Source: Physcomitrium patens (Eukaryota; Streptophyta; Bryopsida; Funariales; Funariaceae). From it: DNA of 64,000 nucleotides. The position numbers and the translations under genes were made by a program. This document shows positions 1 through 10,395 of this stretch, piece after piece (position 1 is the first letter of the stretch; each line of letters opens with the position of its first letter). The stretch spans positions 124,001 through 188,000 of the forward strand of contig NC_037258.1 of the NCBI RefSeq assembly GCF_000002425.4, read 5' to 3'. Below the pieces are notes generated by a model. It worked only from the letters and a program-made list of their open reading frames with translations. It ran no database searches and was not told where the DNA came from.

Positions 1-3000
1 CTTGATATTATGAACAAGAAATTCAGATGACATACTTGATTGAGTTTTTTTGATAAAGGTTGAATCAATAGTCAATGTTGATTTCATTTCTTGAAGATAA
101 AAATACTTAGGCTTTAAGAAAATCATTTATTATTAATCAAAATCTATATTTCTTTCTTTTGATATAAGATAGGAATGTCTAGAATTTTTTTTTGACAAAC
201 CTTCTTGTTTTTTGAGTTGATAAGTGATCTTGAAATCAAATCCTGATAAAAATATGCTCCAATGGCCTTAATAATAATTCAAAGCATGTGCCAACATGAA
301 GTACTTAAGGTTCTTATGATTCATATATATAATGACTAGATTAGAAGTGTTTTTTAGATAATAATGCTATTCTTGAAATAAATCCATAATTATAAGAAGA
401 TCTTTATTGTCGATCTTATAATTAATCTCTATTGTTGAAAATTTTATAGAATAAAAAGATACCAAGTAAAATTTGTCATTTATTTTTATTTATAATAAAA
501 TAACATCCATAGCAAAATTTGATGTATCTATTTCTTTAAAGAATGCCTTGAAAAAGTTGATGCAATATAAGGTTGATACAAAAATAAATGTTTTTTTTTA
601 AGGCTTCAAAAGATACTTCAACTTCTTTGTTTTAGTTAAATTTGCCTTTATAGGTTAGACGTATAAGATGAGCTATAACTTGAGAAAAGTTCTTGATAAA
701 GGTCCAATAATAATTAGCAAATCTCAATAAACATTGTACATCTTTGATTATTTTTGAAATCTTCTAATCCATGATAATTTGAATCTTTTTTTAATCTATT
801 ATAAGACCATTGTTTGAGATGATAAATCTTAGGAAGTCAACTTGAATAGTATGAAATAGACACTTTTCTATCTTGGCATATAATCTTACATCTTTTAGTT
901 TTTATAATATACAATGAATATGAACTTCATATTTTTTTATATTCTTTGAATAGATTAAGATGTTTTCTAAATAAAAAATCATAAAATCATTAAGAAATTC
1001 ACAAAAGTCAACATTCATTAGATATTGAAAAGTAGTTGATATATTTGTGAGTCTGAAAGGTATGGCATTATATTTGAAATATCTATACCTAATTCAAAAC
1101 TCAATTTTTCATTCATCTAATTTTTAAATATATACCAAATTATATATTCTTTATAGATCTATTTTTGTATGAATCTTTATTTGATTCAATTAATCAAAAA
1201 GTCTTGAAGTCAAAGATAGAAGATACTTATTATTAATGGTGATCTTGTTGAGTCCTTGATAGTCTACACACATTTATAGAAACATGTTTCTTTCCTTTAC
1301 AAATAAGATAGAAGTCCTAGCTAAAGATTAAAAATAGTTTATGAAGTTTTTAATTAAATTTTCATCAATATACTCCTTAAATGTAACCAACTTATTTGTG
1401 ATAAGTTATAAATTGGTATAAATAGTGGTTAAACTTATTTTTGAAGATTAATAGAAGAATCATAGGATTAATGATTTGAAAGAATATTTATACTATTTTT
1501 TTCAAAAACATCTTAAAAATCTTGATATTGATTAGGAATATCACTTGATATCTTTGTACCATCAAAAATAGGCATGGATTATATAATAAAAGATCATCTT
1601 TTTTTGGTGCATATATGAAAGCTCTTATATCTATTAATAAAGATTTAGATGTATTAAACTTATATATTTTTACTTGACTAAAAATATTTTGGATTAAACT
1701 ACAAGAAAAATTAAGATTATGAGAAATCTAATCTATTTGAAGATTATATTTTTTAAGCCACAATGATTCTAAAAATATTGAATTGAAAGAAAATATTATT
1801 ATATTAAATATTATTATGCTATTATGATATTTAATTGCTATATTTTAAGGAACAATCTCATAAGTAATATTTTCAAAAGACAATGAAAAATCATCTATAA
1901 CTTCTACATATTAACATTTAATTTTCTTGATTGAAGATAGTCTATATTTTTTGATAAAGTTTTTGTCTATAAAATAAGCTTAGACTCTTGAATCTAATAA
2001 TGTAAAGACTTTGAGATTTTTAGGTTCTAAAAATATATCTATTATAAAATAAGGTGAAGGATTTGAAGAGATAATATGACCTTTATAAGGTGTTACACAT
2101 GATTTGTGCCGCTTGATCCTTATTATAGGTAGAAAAACTTGTTTTTTAACATAGTATCTTCTTTGGCAACCGTGCTCTTTATTTTGTGATTGCATTGCTT
2201 CTTTGGATAATATTAAACAATATGCTTAGCTTTTTAATAATATAAATACAAATCCTCTTGATAACATCAAGTTTTATCTTACTTAGTGAGAGGTTTGAAA
2301 TATATTGTATCAATTTCCATTAGTTCCAGCCTTGATGAATAGGTTTTTGAAAGCTTAAAAGATGTCATTATTAATTGGCTTATTCTTCTTCAGCCAAATC
2401 TTCACTCTTAACATCTTTCAAATAGTTGATTGTTGCATATAATGACTTGAGCAATAAATTATTTTAAAGAATCTACTTTTGGCATTATTAATAATAAAAC
2501 TTTGATATTATTCTTCAATCTATATTAAAATTGATTGATAAGAGCTTTATCATTCCAATTCACATTGCAAGCATGGTTTTGGAATTTAGTAGCATATATA
2601 GTGGTTGACTATAATCATTGTGATAAAAATAAGAGTTTTTTTTTCTATTATTTTTTTTCAAATACTTTTTTTGAATGAGGTCATAAATATTATTAAGAAT
2701 GAATTTAAATTAAAAAGGAGTTATGAATTTTTTTCTATCGATGGTGTGAATCAAGAAAAAATACTTATAGAAAAAAGTGTGTCTATAAACCCAACTTGAA
2801 TAAATCTATTGAAGTATTGTAAAAGATGTAATCTTAAATAGAGTTTAACTTATTACAAAAGTCTTCAAAAATCTTGAACTTGTTCCATTAAATTTCTTGG
2901 ATATAGTAATTTTTACCTCTTTCATACTTATAAGAACAAAATTTCTAGAATTTGGTTGTGAGGTTGATTTACTTGCTTTCTTTAACTATACAACTTTTTG

Positions 3001-3401
3001 GCATAGACTTTGGACTTTTTCTATAGGTATAAGAATAATACTTTGGTATTTGGCACTAGTGATGCATGAAACTTCTATCCTAAGAATATTAACAAGCTTA
3101 TGAAGATCTGTAATAGTTGTAATCTATTCTCACTTTTATCAAATATAGTATCTATGATTTTTTCTTCTATTTCAAATAACTTAGTAAATCCACAAGTCAA
3201 ATTAGTGGAGAATAATCACCAATTTCTAATATCAAATGAAAATTTCTACAAAGAAAAGTGATTTACTTTCTTCAAGAAAAAATCAATGTTAAAAAAATAA
3301 ACTATTTATTTAAAAGTAAATAGTTCTTAGCCTTCAAAACATAACAATAGAAGTGGAGTAATCTACTCACCTCTAAAATAAGATAAGAATAATAAGTTAG
3401 C

Positions 3402-3412
3402 ATTCTTGTCAA
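3402..3412 (-). other. Putative self-priming primer-binding site, element A
   Basis: On the minus strand this 11-nt site lies two bases inside the inner edge of the A LTR and matches the C site at 4394-4404 with one transition. The same site is kept in E and H. See element C for the pairing argument. Confidence 0.55.
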
Positions 3413-3421
3413 AATATCAAA

Positions 3422-3426
3422 GACAT
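3422..3426. repeat. Target-site duplication of element B, left copy
   Basis: GACAT directly precedes the TG of the left B LTR, and AACAT at 15838-15842 directly follows the CA of the right B LTR. The two differ by one transition. The related copy H at about 57015 shows the uninterrupted site, supporting a clean insertion into the LTR of A. Confidence 0.8.
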
Positions 3427-3918
3427 TGTGATTGTCGTTTTACTTATTCTACAATTCCTTTCAGAATAAACCAATATAGGAGAATTCGAACACAGGAAAA
3501 GACTAAGTGCATGAGTTTTGCTTATTAGGGTCACACAATTAACTATATTTTGAACCACTAAAATACTAAGAAATACTACTATACTTTCTCCAAGTAACAA
3601 CACTCCTTCATCAACTGATAACAATAGTGTATAACTCTGCACTCTCAAAAGACCGCTCAAAACATAATAATTTCCATTCAATACTAGAAATAACATACTT
3701 CACTCTAATCAATCTGAATTCACAGAATTTCCGTAATCACCAACTTCCTTTGTCCAAAACACTTATAGCTCTCAATAAACAACAATCATAATCTTCTAAT
3801 AACTCCTCATATAATTCAATCACTCAGTGCTCCAATTACATAATTAATAATTCATAAATCAATCTCAGATTTATTCTACAGACTCACTTCTCAATATTCA
3901 GAAATTATCCATTACTCT

Positions 3919-4391
3919 TATCATGGACATTCTCATAATTACATATACAAATATGTAGAAATAAATAAAAGTAGGTAAAAGTAAGTTAATTCTATAGTAT
4001 TTGATATGGAAGCTTTTTAGAAGCTTCATAGATGCTGCTTTGACTTCATAGGTATCTTTAATTGACTTTTTGGATTAGAAACGTCGTCAACAAGTTGGCC
4101 ATGTGCCACACATGTTGTTAGCTTGAAGATCAAGCTAATAATGTGGCCTACATGTAGAAAAACTTGCCTTGTAAGTCAAGGCATGTGTCCTACAAAGTCA
4201 ACGCATATTGGAGGTCCTATAGAACGTTGTCAGTCTAGTTTCAAGGGTCTCTAGTTTTTTTATCTTTTAGAATTAGCCATTTTAGTTTCTCTTTCAATAT
4301 ACATAGTTGTTTATTTATATTTTGTTACCTTTCTTTGAGTGAAGGCTCAAGTGTCGGAAATTGTTTTTTCATCAAGTTCTTGTATTTGACA
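3919..4391 (+). repeat. 5' LTR of chromovirus C
   Basis: Begins at the target copy ACTCT (3914-3918) and ends TTGACA at 4391. It aligns with the 3' LTR at 9583-10134 at both ends. It is shorter than the 3' copy. The outer end reads TATC where the other LTR reads TGTC, a transition in the canonical TG. Confidence 0.88.
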
Positions 4392-4393
4392 GA

Positions 4394-4404
4394 TTGACAA
4401 GAGT
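4394..4404 (+). other. Putative self-priming primer-binding site of C
   Basis: TTGACAAGAGT starts two bases after the LTR end. It is the exact reverse complement of ACTCTTGTCAA at 9948-9958 in the 3' LTR, about 30 bases after the TATA box, where transcription is expected to start. This matches the Tf1/sushi type of self-primed gypsy elements, where the transcript's 5' end folds back on the site next to the LTR. That copies A, E and H keep the site supports function. The cleavage or priming itself is not seen from sequence. Confidence 0.6.
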
Positions 4405-4642
4405 ACACCTACAATATTAGAGCTTTGTCTAATCTTGATTCAGAGTTGATTGTCCCTTTTTCTTGATAAGATGTAAGCATATTAGAAGTTACGGATTACC
4501 TTCTTTTGAACTGATATTGTCCTTAGTATTTTCTTTGTTCTCAAGTCGTCTCTTCTATTTGTCTTGAGCGATATTAGACATCTTCACTTTTCTAAGTGTT
4601 ATCAAAGGAGAACTTGTTGAAATGAAGAGTGCAATGGCATAA

Positions 4643-5713
4643 ATGCAAGAGCAATTGAGGGAGTTAATGCTTGCGATGCATCAACTCAATTTACCACCAC
4701 AAGAAGCAACAAGATTGATAAGAAGTGAAGATATAGAAATGGTTGGAGCTGCTTCAACATCTGCACCAAATTATATCTTTTTTCTTATGGTGGAACGCCC
4801 TTCCAGTGTTAGAGAACCAAGAATTGCTCTATCCAAGAAGTTTGATGGTACCATATCCAAGTTTCAAGGATTTATCAATCAAGTGCAACTTGTGATTGAA
4901 CTTCAACTCCAAAGCTATTCAACTCCAAGATCGCAAGTTAGATTCATTAGTACGCTTCTTTCAAATTCAGTACTATTGTGGTTTTTATCTTTTCTTGAAA
5001 AATAAGATCCAATATTGGATAATTCAGAGACTTTTCTGGCAAAGTTTCAATCCATATATGGAGAACATGATGCAATTCATATTGCAACCAATAAGATCCG
5101 TATTTTACGATAAGGCAATCGATCAGTAAAGTTATATGCTTCATAATTTTGACAACTTATAAGTGATATCAAGTGAAATGATACTGCACTTATTAGCCAA
5201 TTTCTCTATAGATTACAATATGAGGTAAAAAAATTAATGCTCAACTTACCTGATCCACAAACATTGAGTCAAGCAATTGACTTTGCTGTGAAGTGCAACA
5301 ATCACCTTTTTGAATTTTGATCTGAGATCTAGTGGACCTCAACGTTACTATAATTCAATGGCAACACCAACACCTCTTCAATACATACATTCAAAAGTAG
5401 AGGATATGTAAATTGATGCAGTATGTTTCAAATTTCTTACTAAGCAAGAAAAGACTTGTCGTCGTCAAGAAGGATTATGTTTATATTGTAGAGAATCAAA
5501 ACACACTGCCCAATATTATCCAAAGAAATGATGCAACCACAAAATGAGGAGTATGGCTGTCAAAGAAGAAAATATGTCGGAAAACAAGTTTGTCCAGCTA
5601 TAATAGGAACTGTGCGACTGGAACCTTGTACAACATCTAGTAAAGGTCCTATTCTCTCCTCAGAGCCCTCTCCTTGTTTTATATTAAATGTTATTTTAGG
5701 ACCTAAGCATTAG
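4643..5713 (+). mobile_element. gag region of chromovirus C
   Basis: Structural polyprotein remnant. The N-terminal part (4643-5005) has the peptide RELMLAMHQLNLPPQ, which recurs in copies E (about 30656) and G (about 43162), so it is a family marker. A zinc-knuckle-like segment (LCLYCRESKHTAQYY) lies near 5476-5526, as expected at the gag C terminus for RNA binding. The reading frame is not continuous; it is a fossil. Confidence 0.75.
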
Positions 5714-5720
5714 AATGCCT

Positions 5721-5725
5721 CTGCC
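5721..5725. repeat. Target-site duplication of the solo LTR, left copy
   Basis: CTGCC at 5721-5725 and CTGCC at 6221-6225 flank the inserted LTR exactly. Other copies of the chromovirus read continuously across this point. Confidence 0.9.
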
Positions 5726-5767
5726 TGTTAGGGACATATTCCTTAGAACTTTTTAGAGAGAAGTTTC

Positions 5768-6010
5768 TAGTACCTTCTAGAAAACAAGCCTCTGGAACCT
5801 TCTAGAAGAGAAGCCTCTGGAACCTTTTAGAGAGAAGTTTCTAGAAGCTTCTAGAAAAGAAGTCTCTAGAACCTTCTAGAAGAGAAGTTTCTAGAAGCTT
5901 CTAGAAAGGAATCCCCTGGAACTTTCTAGAAGCTTCCTAGTTAATAGAAGTAGCTCGAGAAGTTTCTAGAACCTTCTAGAAAGGAAGCCTCTGGAACCTT
6001 CTAGAAGCTT
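5768..6010 (+). promoter_or_regulatory. Array of heat-shock-element-like motifs
   Basis: Eleven exact TTCTAGAA 8-mers occur here. Alternating TTC and GAA at 2-base spacing is the binding pattern of heat-shock transcription factors (nTTCnnGAAn). Two places (5839-5856 and 5889-5906) read TTCTAGAAGCTTCTAGAA, four alternating units in a row. The array lies upstream of the TATA box. A minisatellite of XbaI-like sites with no regulatory role is the alternative. Confidence 0.6.
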
Positions 6011-6052
6011 CCTAGTTAATAGAAGTAGCTCGAGAAGCTTCCTAAGTAGGAG

Positions 6053-6060
6053 TATATATA
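6053..6060 (+). promoter_or_regulatory. TATA box of the solo LTR
   Basis: TATATATA downstream of the motif array and just before a 28-nt inverted repeat (6065-6077 against 6080-6092, one G/T-type mismatch), placed as a U3/R border would be. Confidence 0.6.
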
Positions 6061-6225
6061 GGGATCGAGGCTGAAGAGTTCTTCAGTCTCGACAACACAT
6101 CTCATAGAGTTCTAGCTCACCTTTTTGGTGTTGTTCTTGTACTCATCTGTTTAATCTAGTTCTGCCACTTCTTCTTGAACTTCTTGTTAGATTTCAAGTC
6201 TGTATTTTGTGTTCGTGACACTGCC

Positions 6226-6470
6226 TTGTTAGATTCAAGAGCCTCAACGTATTTTTTAGATGAAAAATTTACTAAAAGATATAGCATATCTTTAGTAAAG
6301 AAAACTAAACCTATTCATGTAGAAGTCATAGATAGTAATCCATTATCTTTTGGAGATATTACTCACAAAACCCTTCCTATAGAAATAATAATCAATAGTC
6401 ATAATAGCTTTGTAGTATTTAATATCATTAGATCTCTCTCTAATCTAGTCATTTTAAGTTTATTGTAGTT
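6226..6470 (+). mobile_element. Protease region of chromovirus C
   Basis: The translated stretch contains ALLDSRASTYFLDEKF, a retropepsin-like segment (the family has DSGA at the active site), followed by a beta-rich stretch as in gypsy proteases. It directly follows the solo LTR. Fossil sequence. Confidence 0.6.
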
Positions 6471-6585
6471 AGAAAAATACAACCTTCAAATAAATTGGAT
6501 TTCTCAAACTCTTACTTTCTTTAAAAGTATAACTAACAGTGTAGTTAATCAAGTAGAGAGTCATAAGTCCAGTTCAATTAAACTC

Positions 6586-7010
6586 GTGTTTATAGGTGCA
6601 AAAGATTTCTTGTATGCTGCTATGAAAGAATCACCATATATTATTTATACCACACCTGTTTCTACTGGTGGAAAGACTTCAAGTGGCATTCCAAGCCAAT
6701 ATCAAGAATTTCAAGATGTATTGAAAAAAAAAAATATGGATACACTCCCAGAACATCATCCCTATGATTGCTCAATTGATCTTCAAGAAGAAGCACAATC
6801 GCCATTCAAATCAATCTACAGTTTATCACAAAATGAGTTGACTGAACTCAAAGAGTATATTGAAGATAATCTAGCCAAGAATTTCATACGCCATTCTAAA
6901 TCTCCGCCAAGAGCTCCAATTCTATTTGTGATTTACCAACTACTATCGAATCTTTATCAAAGACTTCTCTCGAGTTGTAGCTCCACTTATACATTTGACT
7001 TGTAAAGACA
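6586..7010 (+). mobile_element. Reverse transcriptase region of chromovirus C (start)
   Basis: Contains the gypsy lead-in to reverse transcriptase: a YQEFQDV segment, then LPEHHPYDCSIDL, then LTELKEYIEDNLAKNFIRHSKSPPRAPILFV. The last is the N-terminal palm/finger motif seen also in copy I at about 62124-62309. The remainder of the domain is incomplete; it is a broken copy. Confidence 0.75.
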
Positions 7011-7051
7011 AACTCCAATAGAATCAAGAAGCGAAAGTTGCTTTTGAATCT

Positions 7052-7384
7052 TTGAAGACAGTGTTTGTTTCTGCACCAATCTTATACCGTGTTGATTTTT
7101 CCAAAGCGTTCTTTATAGAAACAGATACATCAGACTTTGCTTTGGCTGTGGTTTTGTCACAAATGGAAACAAATGACAAACTTCATCCAGTAGCCTTTCA
7201 TTCAAGAAAATTCTCAGCAGTAGAAATCTATTATGAGATCTATGACAAAGAACTTCTTCCAATTGTGGATTCTTTTCAAGAATGGCGTTATTATTTAGAA
7301 GGCACTTCCAGTTTAGTCACCATATATAGGGATCACAAGAACCTTGAGTATTTCATATCAGTACGTGTTTTAAATTATCGTTAA
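7052..7384 (+). mobile_element. RNase H region of chromovirus C
   Basis: The segment FSKAFFIETDTSDFALAVVLSQ, followed by HPVAFHSRKFSAVEIYYEIYDKELLPIVDSF and IYRDHKNLEYF, is the Ty3/gypsy RNase H domain in order. Copies F (42245-42478) and I (61474-61843) carry the same domain. Confidence 0.85.
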
Positions 7385-7525
7385 GCTCGTTGGAGCATGT
7401 CTTTATCAAGATTTGAGTTCATCATCACTTATCGGCTAGGAAAATAATAAGGTTTATCTGATGCCTTGTCTAGACGTTCTTATCTTACATCAAAAGAAGG
7501 AAATACAGCTTTTGAATAATAAAGA

Positions 7526-8560
7526 ATGATTCTCTTGAAGTTGGAGCAATTTCATCTTCGAGCAATAAAATCAACATTGACTGTTGATTTAACTTTTCTT
7601 AAGCAAGTCCAGTTAAGTATGTCTTCAGATCCTCTTATTCATGATATCAAGAATAATTCTTCAAAATCTCATGATCCTTCTAAATTCGAGTTCAAAAACA
7701 ACCTACTTTATTTTGAAAGACGCCTATATGTTCTAGAAGGAGAAGCACGTTTACGTATTCTTCAAGCTCGTGAGGACTTCTTAGCAACAGGACATTTTGG
7801 ATACAATAAGACTTTAGAGCTGATATCTAGGGATTTTAGGTGGCTTCAAATGTGGAAGGCAGTCAAAGATTTTGTACAATCATGTGATGTTTGCTCAAGA
7901 TCAAAAACTCCTCGTCATCAATCTTTTGGACTTCTTCAGCCATTATCCATTCTAGAACAACCATGGTCTTCTGTTTCTATGAACTTCATCACGGATCTTT
8001 CAATCTCAGGTTCTTATGACTCTATATTCATGATAGTAGGTCGTTTTACCAAGATGGCACATTTTGTACCATGTACAAAATCTATCACACGTGAAGAAAC
8101 AGCTAAGCTCTTTCTTGACAATATCTATCACTATCACAAATTATCCAAGGATATTATATTAGATAAGGGAACTCAATTTGTATCAAGATTTTGGCAAACT
8201 CTTTTCAAGATTCTAAAAGTGGATGTAAACTATCTTCGACATTCCATCCTCAAACTGATGGACAAACGGATTGTGTTAATCAAGTTTTGGAGCAATATTT
8301 AAGATTTACCATCAACTACCAACAAGATGATTGGACAACTCTTTTGCCATTGGCAGAGTTTGCTTACAATAACACGATACATTCTTCTACAAAACAAATA
8401 CTTTTCTTTGCTAATTATGGTTATCATCTATAACTTGCTACTTTTGACTTTTCAAAAGTTGATAATCCTACTGCAAAAGATTTGGTGATTCATTTGTCAG
8501 AGCTACATGCAACAATGAAGGCGTAGTTAAAAGAGCCTCAAGAACAACAAAAGGTTAATG
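7526..8560 (+). mobile_element. Integrase region of chromovirus C
   Basis: The N-terminal zinc-binding HHCC part includes GHFGYNKTLELISRDF and QSCDVCSRSK. The catalytic core includes WSSVSMNFITDL with the first Asp, a [10 protein letters not shown] segment with the second, and [20 protein letters not shown] with the Glu region near 8250. A GDKVWLLRHNIKTTRP segment follows (8596 onward), which is the GPY/F-type C-terminal domain. It inserts element DNA in the nucleus. The reading frame is broken. Confidence 0.85.
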
Positions 8561-8832
8561 CGGATGTCTATCAAAAGGAACAACCACCATTCTACTTGGG
8601 TGATAAGGTATGGCTACTTCGTCACAATATCAAGACCACTCGTCCTTGTGACAAGTTAGACTATCGAAGGCTTGGACCATTTTCTATTTTTGCACAAATC
8701 AATCCAGTTGCATATCATTTACATCTATCGGAGTCAATGAAAATCCATCCGATATTTCACATGTCTCTTCTTGAACCATATAAGATAGTGGACATACCAA
8801 GAAGACGATAAGTTCCACCTCCTCCTATAGAA

Positions 8833-9024
8833 GTGGACAATAATGAAGAATTTGAAGTAGAAGAAGTCTTAGATTCAAGGCAGCGCCAAAATAATTTGAA
8901 ATATCTTGTCCATTGGTATGGATATGATATTAGTGAACGCACATGGGAGCCAATAAAAAATCTTGCAAATGCAGCAAAGGCAGTGGAGGCTTTTCATCGA
9001 CAACATCCATCAAAATCAAGATGA
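8833..9024 (+). mobile_element. Chromodomain of chromovirus C
   Basis: The C-terminal domain contains VEEVLDSRQRQNNLKYLVHW, then YGYDISERTWEPIKNLANAA. This is the chromodomain pattern of chromoviruses: an aromatic cage region, the YLVHWxGY core and TWEP. Such domains steer insertion to particular chromatin, which fits the dense nesting here. The domain itself reads cleanly, with the end at 9024. Confidence 0.9.
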
Positions 9025-9582
9025 AAACCTTCTTTATAAAAGAAACAACATCTAAGCAAGATAACATTCTACTTTCATTCTTTATTTGTAGCTTTTTTGT
9101 AGTTGTGATGCTCAAGAGATGGAGAACCAATAACCAGCACATTTGACTCAAGAGCCTTTATTTGCTGACCTAACAGACGAAACATTATGATTGTCACAAC
9201 CTTCAAGATGACGCAATTGAGATGAAGATCTTGAAGAACGACATGTTCTTCCTCAAATAGATGGCAAGATACAATGCGTTTGATATCACGACTTCGAAAA
9301 GAACTCTCGATGTTTGGTGATTTTGCTAGAGGTAGGAACAACTCCTGATGGTGTTCCAAATGTTTTATTTGAAGGAAGTTATGAAGGCCTCAACAATGAT
9401 CAAATAACTAGGTAGTCTTCTTGCCTTGGTATGGGATACTACAGATGGTTGAGAGGCCCTATCAATCATCTTCGAAGAGAACAAAGATCAAAGTATGTAG
9501 CGAATACAATTCATCGCATCAAAGATTTCTTCAACATATGATGACTGGTCCTCGTGGAACTCGTCCCTAGAAGGGAGGGTAA
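9025..9582 (+). mobile_element. 3' untranslated part and polypurine tract of C
   Basis: About 560 bp with no recognised domain between the chromodomain and the 3' LTR. The same stretch is present in copies F (about 40032-40620), I (59171-59750) and, inverted, in E (31062-31578). It ends in a purine run AGAAGGGAGGG (about 9569-9579) just before the LTR, the plus-strand primer. Confidence 0.8.
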
Positions 9583-10134
9583 TGTCATGGACATACTTAT
9601 AATTACATATACAAAAATGTAGAAGTAAGTAAAAGTAGATAAAAGTAAATTAATTCTATAGTATTTGATATGGAAGCTTCTTAGTAGCTTCATAGATGCT
9701 GCTTTGACTTCATAGGTGTCTTTAATTGACTTTTTGGATTAGAAACGTCGTCAACAAGTTGGCCATGTGCCACACATGTTGTTAGCTTGAAGACCAAGCT
9801 AACTATGTAGCCTACACGTAGAAAAACTTGCCTTGTAAGTCAAGGCATGTGTCCTACAAAGTCAACACATATTAGAGGTCCTATAGAATGTTACCATATA
9901 GCCCCTAGTTAGATAGTATATATATAGACAAGAGTAAAGCCTTCTTCACTCTTGTCAACTCTTTTCTTGTTTCCAATCTAGTTTCAAGGGTCTCTAGTTT
10001 CTTTGTCTTTTGGCAATAGCCATTCCAGTTTCTCTTTTAATATATATACTTGTTTATTTATATTTTATTACCTTTCTTTAAGTGAAGGCTCACGTGTTAG
10101 AAATTGCTTTTTCATCAAGTTCTTGTCTTTGATA
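9583..10134 (+). repeat. 3' LTR of chromovirus C
   Basis: It begins TGTCATGG after the polypurine tract and ends TTTGATA (CA changed to TA), followed by the target copy ATTCT at 10135-10139. It has a TATA stretch at about 9917-9926 and an inverted repeat, GACAAGAGT (9927-9935) against ACTCTTGTC (9948-9956), around the expected transcription start. Confidence 0.9.
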
Positions 10135-10395
10135 ATTCTTCAATAACAAAGAAAATAAAGAAACAAAGAGGTAGCACGAAGCTTACCCCGACTCATGACT
10201 ATCACAGTCTGGCACTCCAACAAACTTCTACAACTCCTATATAATTACTCTTAATTTCCAGATTCTAAGCATAATCTTGTAATTAACTACTTTTAATAAC
10301 TAAATCAATCATCCATCTTCCTGAACTGACTATTCTATGGACTATTAGTCTATTTTACCAATATCTTATAGAAACAAACTAATATCTATTCTACA

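Larger units (their letters stand above)
1..3426 (-). mobile_element. Chromovirus A (Ty3/gypsy), inner part, minus strand
   Basis: Fossil of the same chromovirus family as element C. Read on the minus strand it runs from the gag end near 3.3 kb through protease (about 1.7-2.06 kb), reverse transcriptase (about 0.6-1.5 kb) and RNase H (about 0.25-0.6 kb) to the N-terminal side of integrase at the left window edge. It was recognised by nucleotide likeness to the other copies (for example 1-70 matches about 61110-61180). The gag stretch at 1980-2195 encodes a peptide parallel to C at 5528-5713. Its 5' LTR begins at about 3415 and is interrupted by element B, resuming at 15843. It is very AT-rich and broken many times, so old. 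The 3' end lies outside the window. Confidence 0.85.
5726..6220 (+). mobile_element. Solo LTR with heat-shock-element-like array
   Basis: A 495-bp sequence starting TGTTAGGG and ending TTCGTGACA sits between gag and protease of C and is flanked by a perfect 5-bp duplication (CTGCC). It has no coding content, so it is a solo LTR of a different family. Its U3-like part is packed with TTCTAGAA motifs, a TATA box follows at 6053-6060, and a near-perfect hairpin (6065-6092) lies just downstream. Identical target copies and sitting inside C make it the youngest event in the nest. The copia versus gypsy family of the parent is not decided by the LTR alone. Confidence 0.88.
3919..10134 (+). mobile_element. 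Chromovirus C (Ty3/gypsy with chromodomain), plus strand
   Basis: The best preserved chromovirus of the window. Order: 5' LTR 3919-4391, leader, gag (from about 4643), protease (about 6226-6470), reverse transcriptase (from about 6590), RNase H (7052-7384), integrase (7526 to about 8560), chromodomain (8833-9024), 3' untranslated part, polypurine tract (about 9569-9580) and 3' LTR 9583-10134. The flanking duplication is ACTCT at 3914-3918 and ATTCT at 10135-10139. It lies inside the LTR of element B. The LTRs differ by roughly 6 percent over their first 310 bases by eye, mostly transitions, so it is moderately old. Its coding parts are broken several times. A solo LTR (5726-6220) has inserted between gag and protease. 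Confidence 0.93.
3427..10395 (-). repeat. 3' LTR of element B (split by element C)
   Basis: The LTR consists of 3427-3918 and 10140-10395, separated by element C and its second target copy. It starts TGTGATTG and ends TCTACA, matching the ends of the right LTR at 14933-15837. The purine-rich tract expected before a 3' LTR lies next to it at about 10396-10410 on the minus strand (it reads GGAGTGGGG), which fixes the orientation. Confidence 0.8.

Noticed and set aside
4412-4423. CAATATTAGAGC as a decayed initiator-tRNA-Met primer site (TGGTATCAGAGC)
   Set aside because: It lies about 20 bases from the LTR end, needs several changes, and a perfectly paired self-priming site is nearer. It is conserved in copies, so it could still be a leader element.
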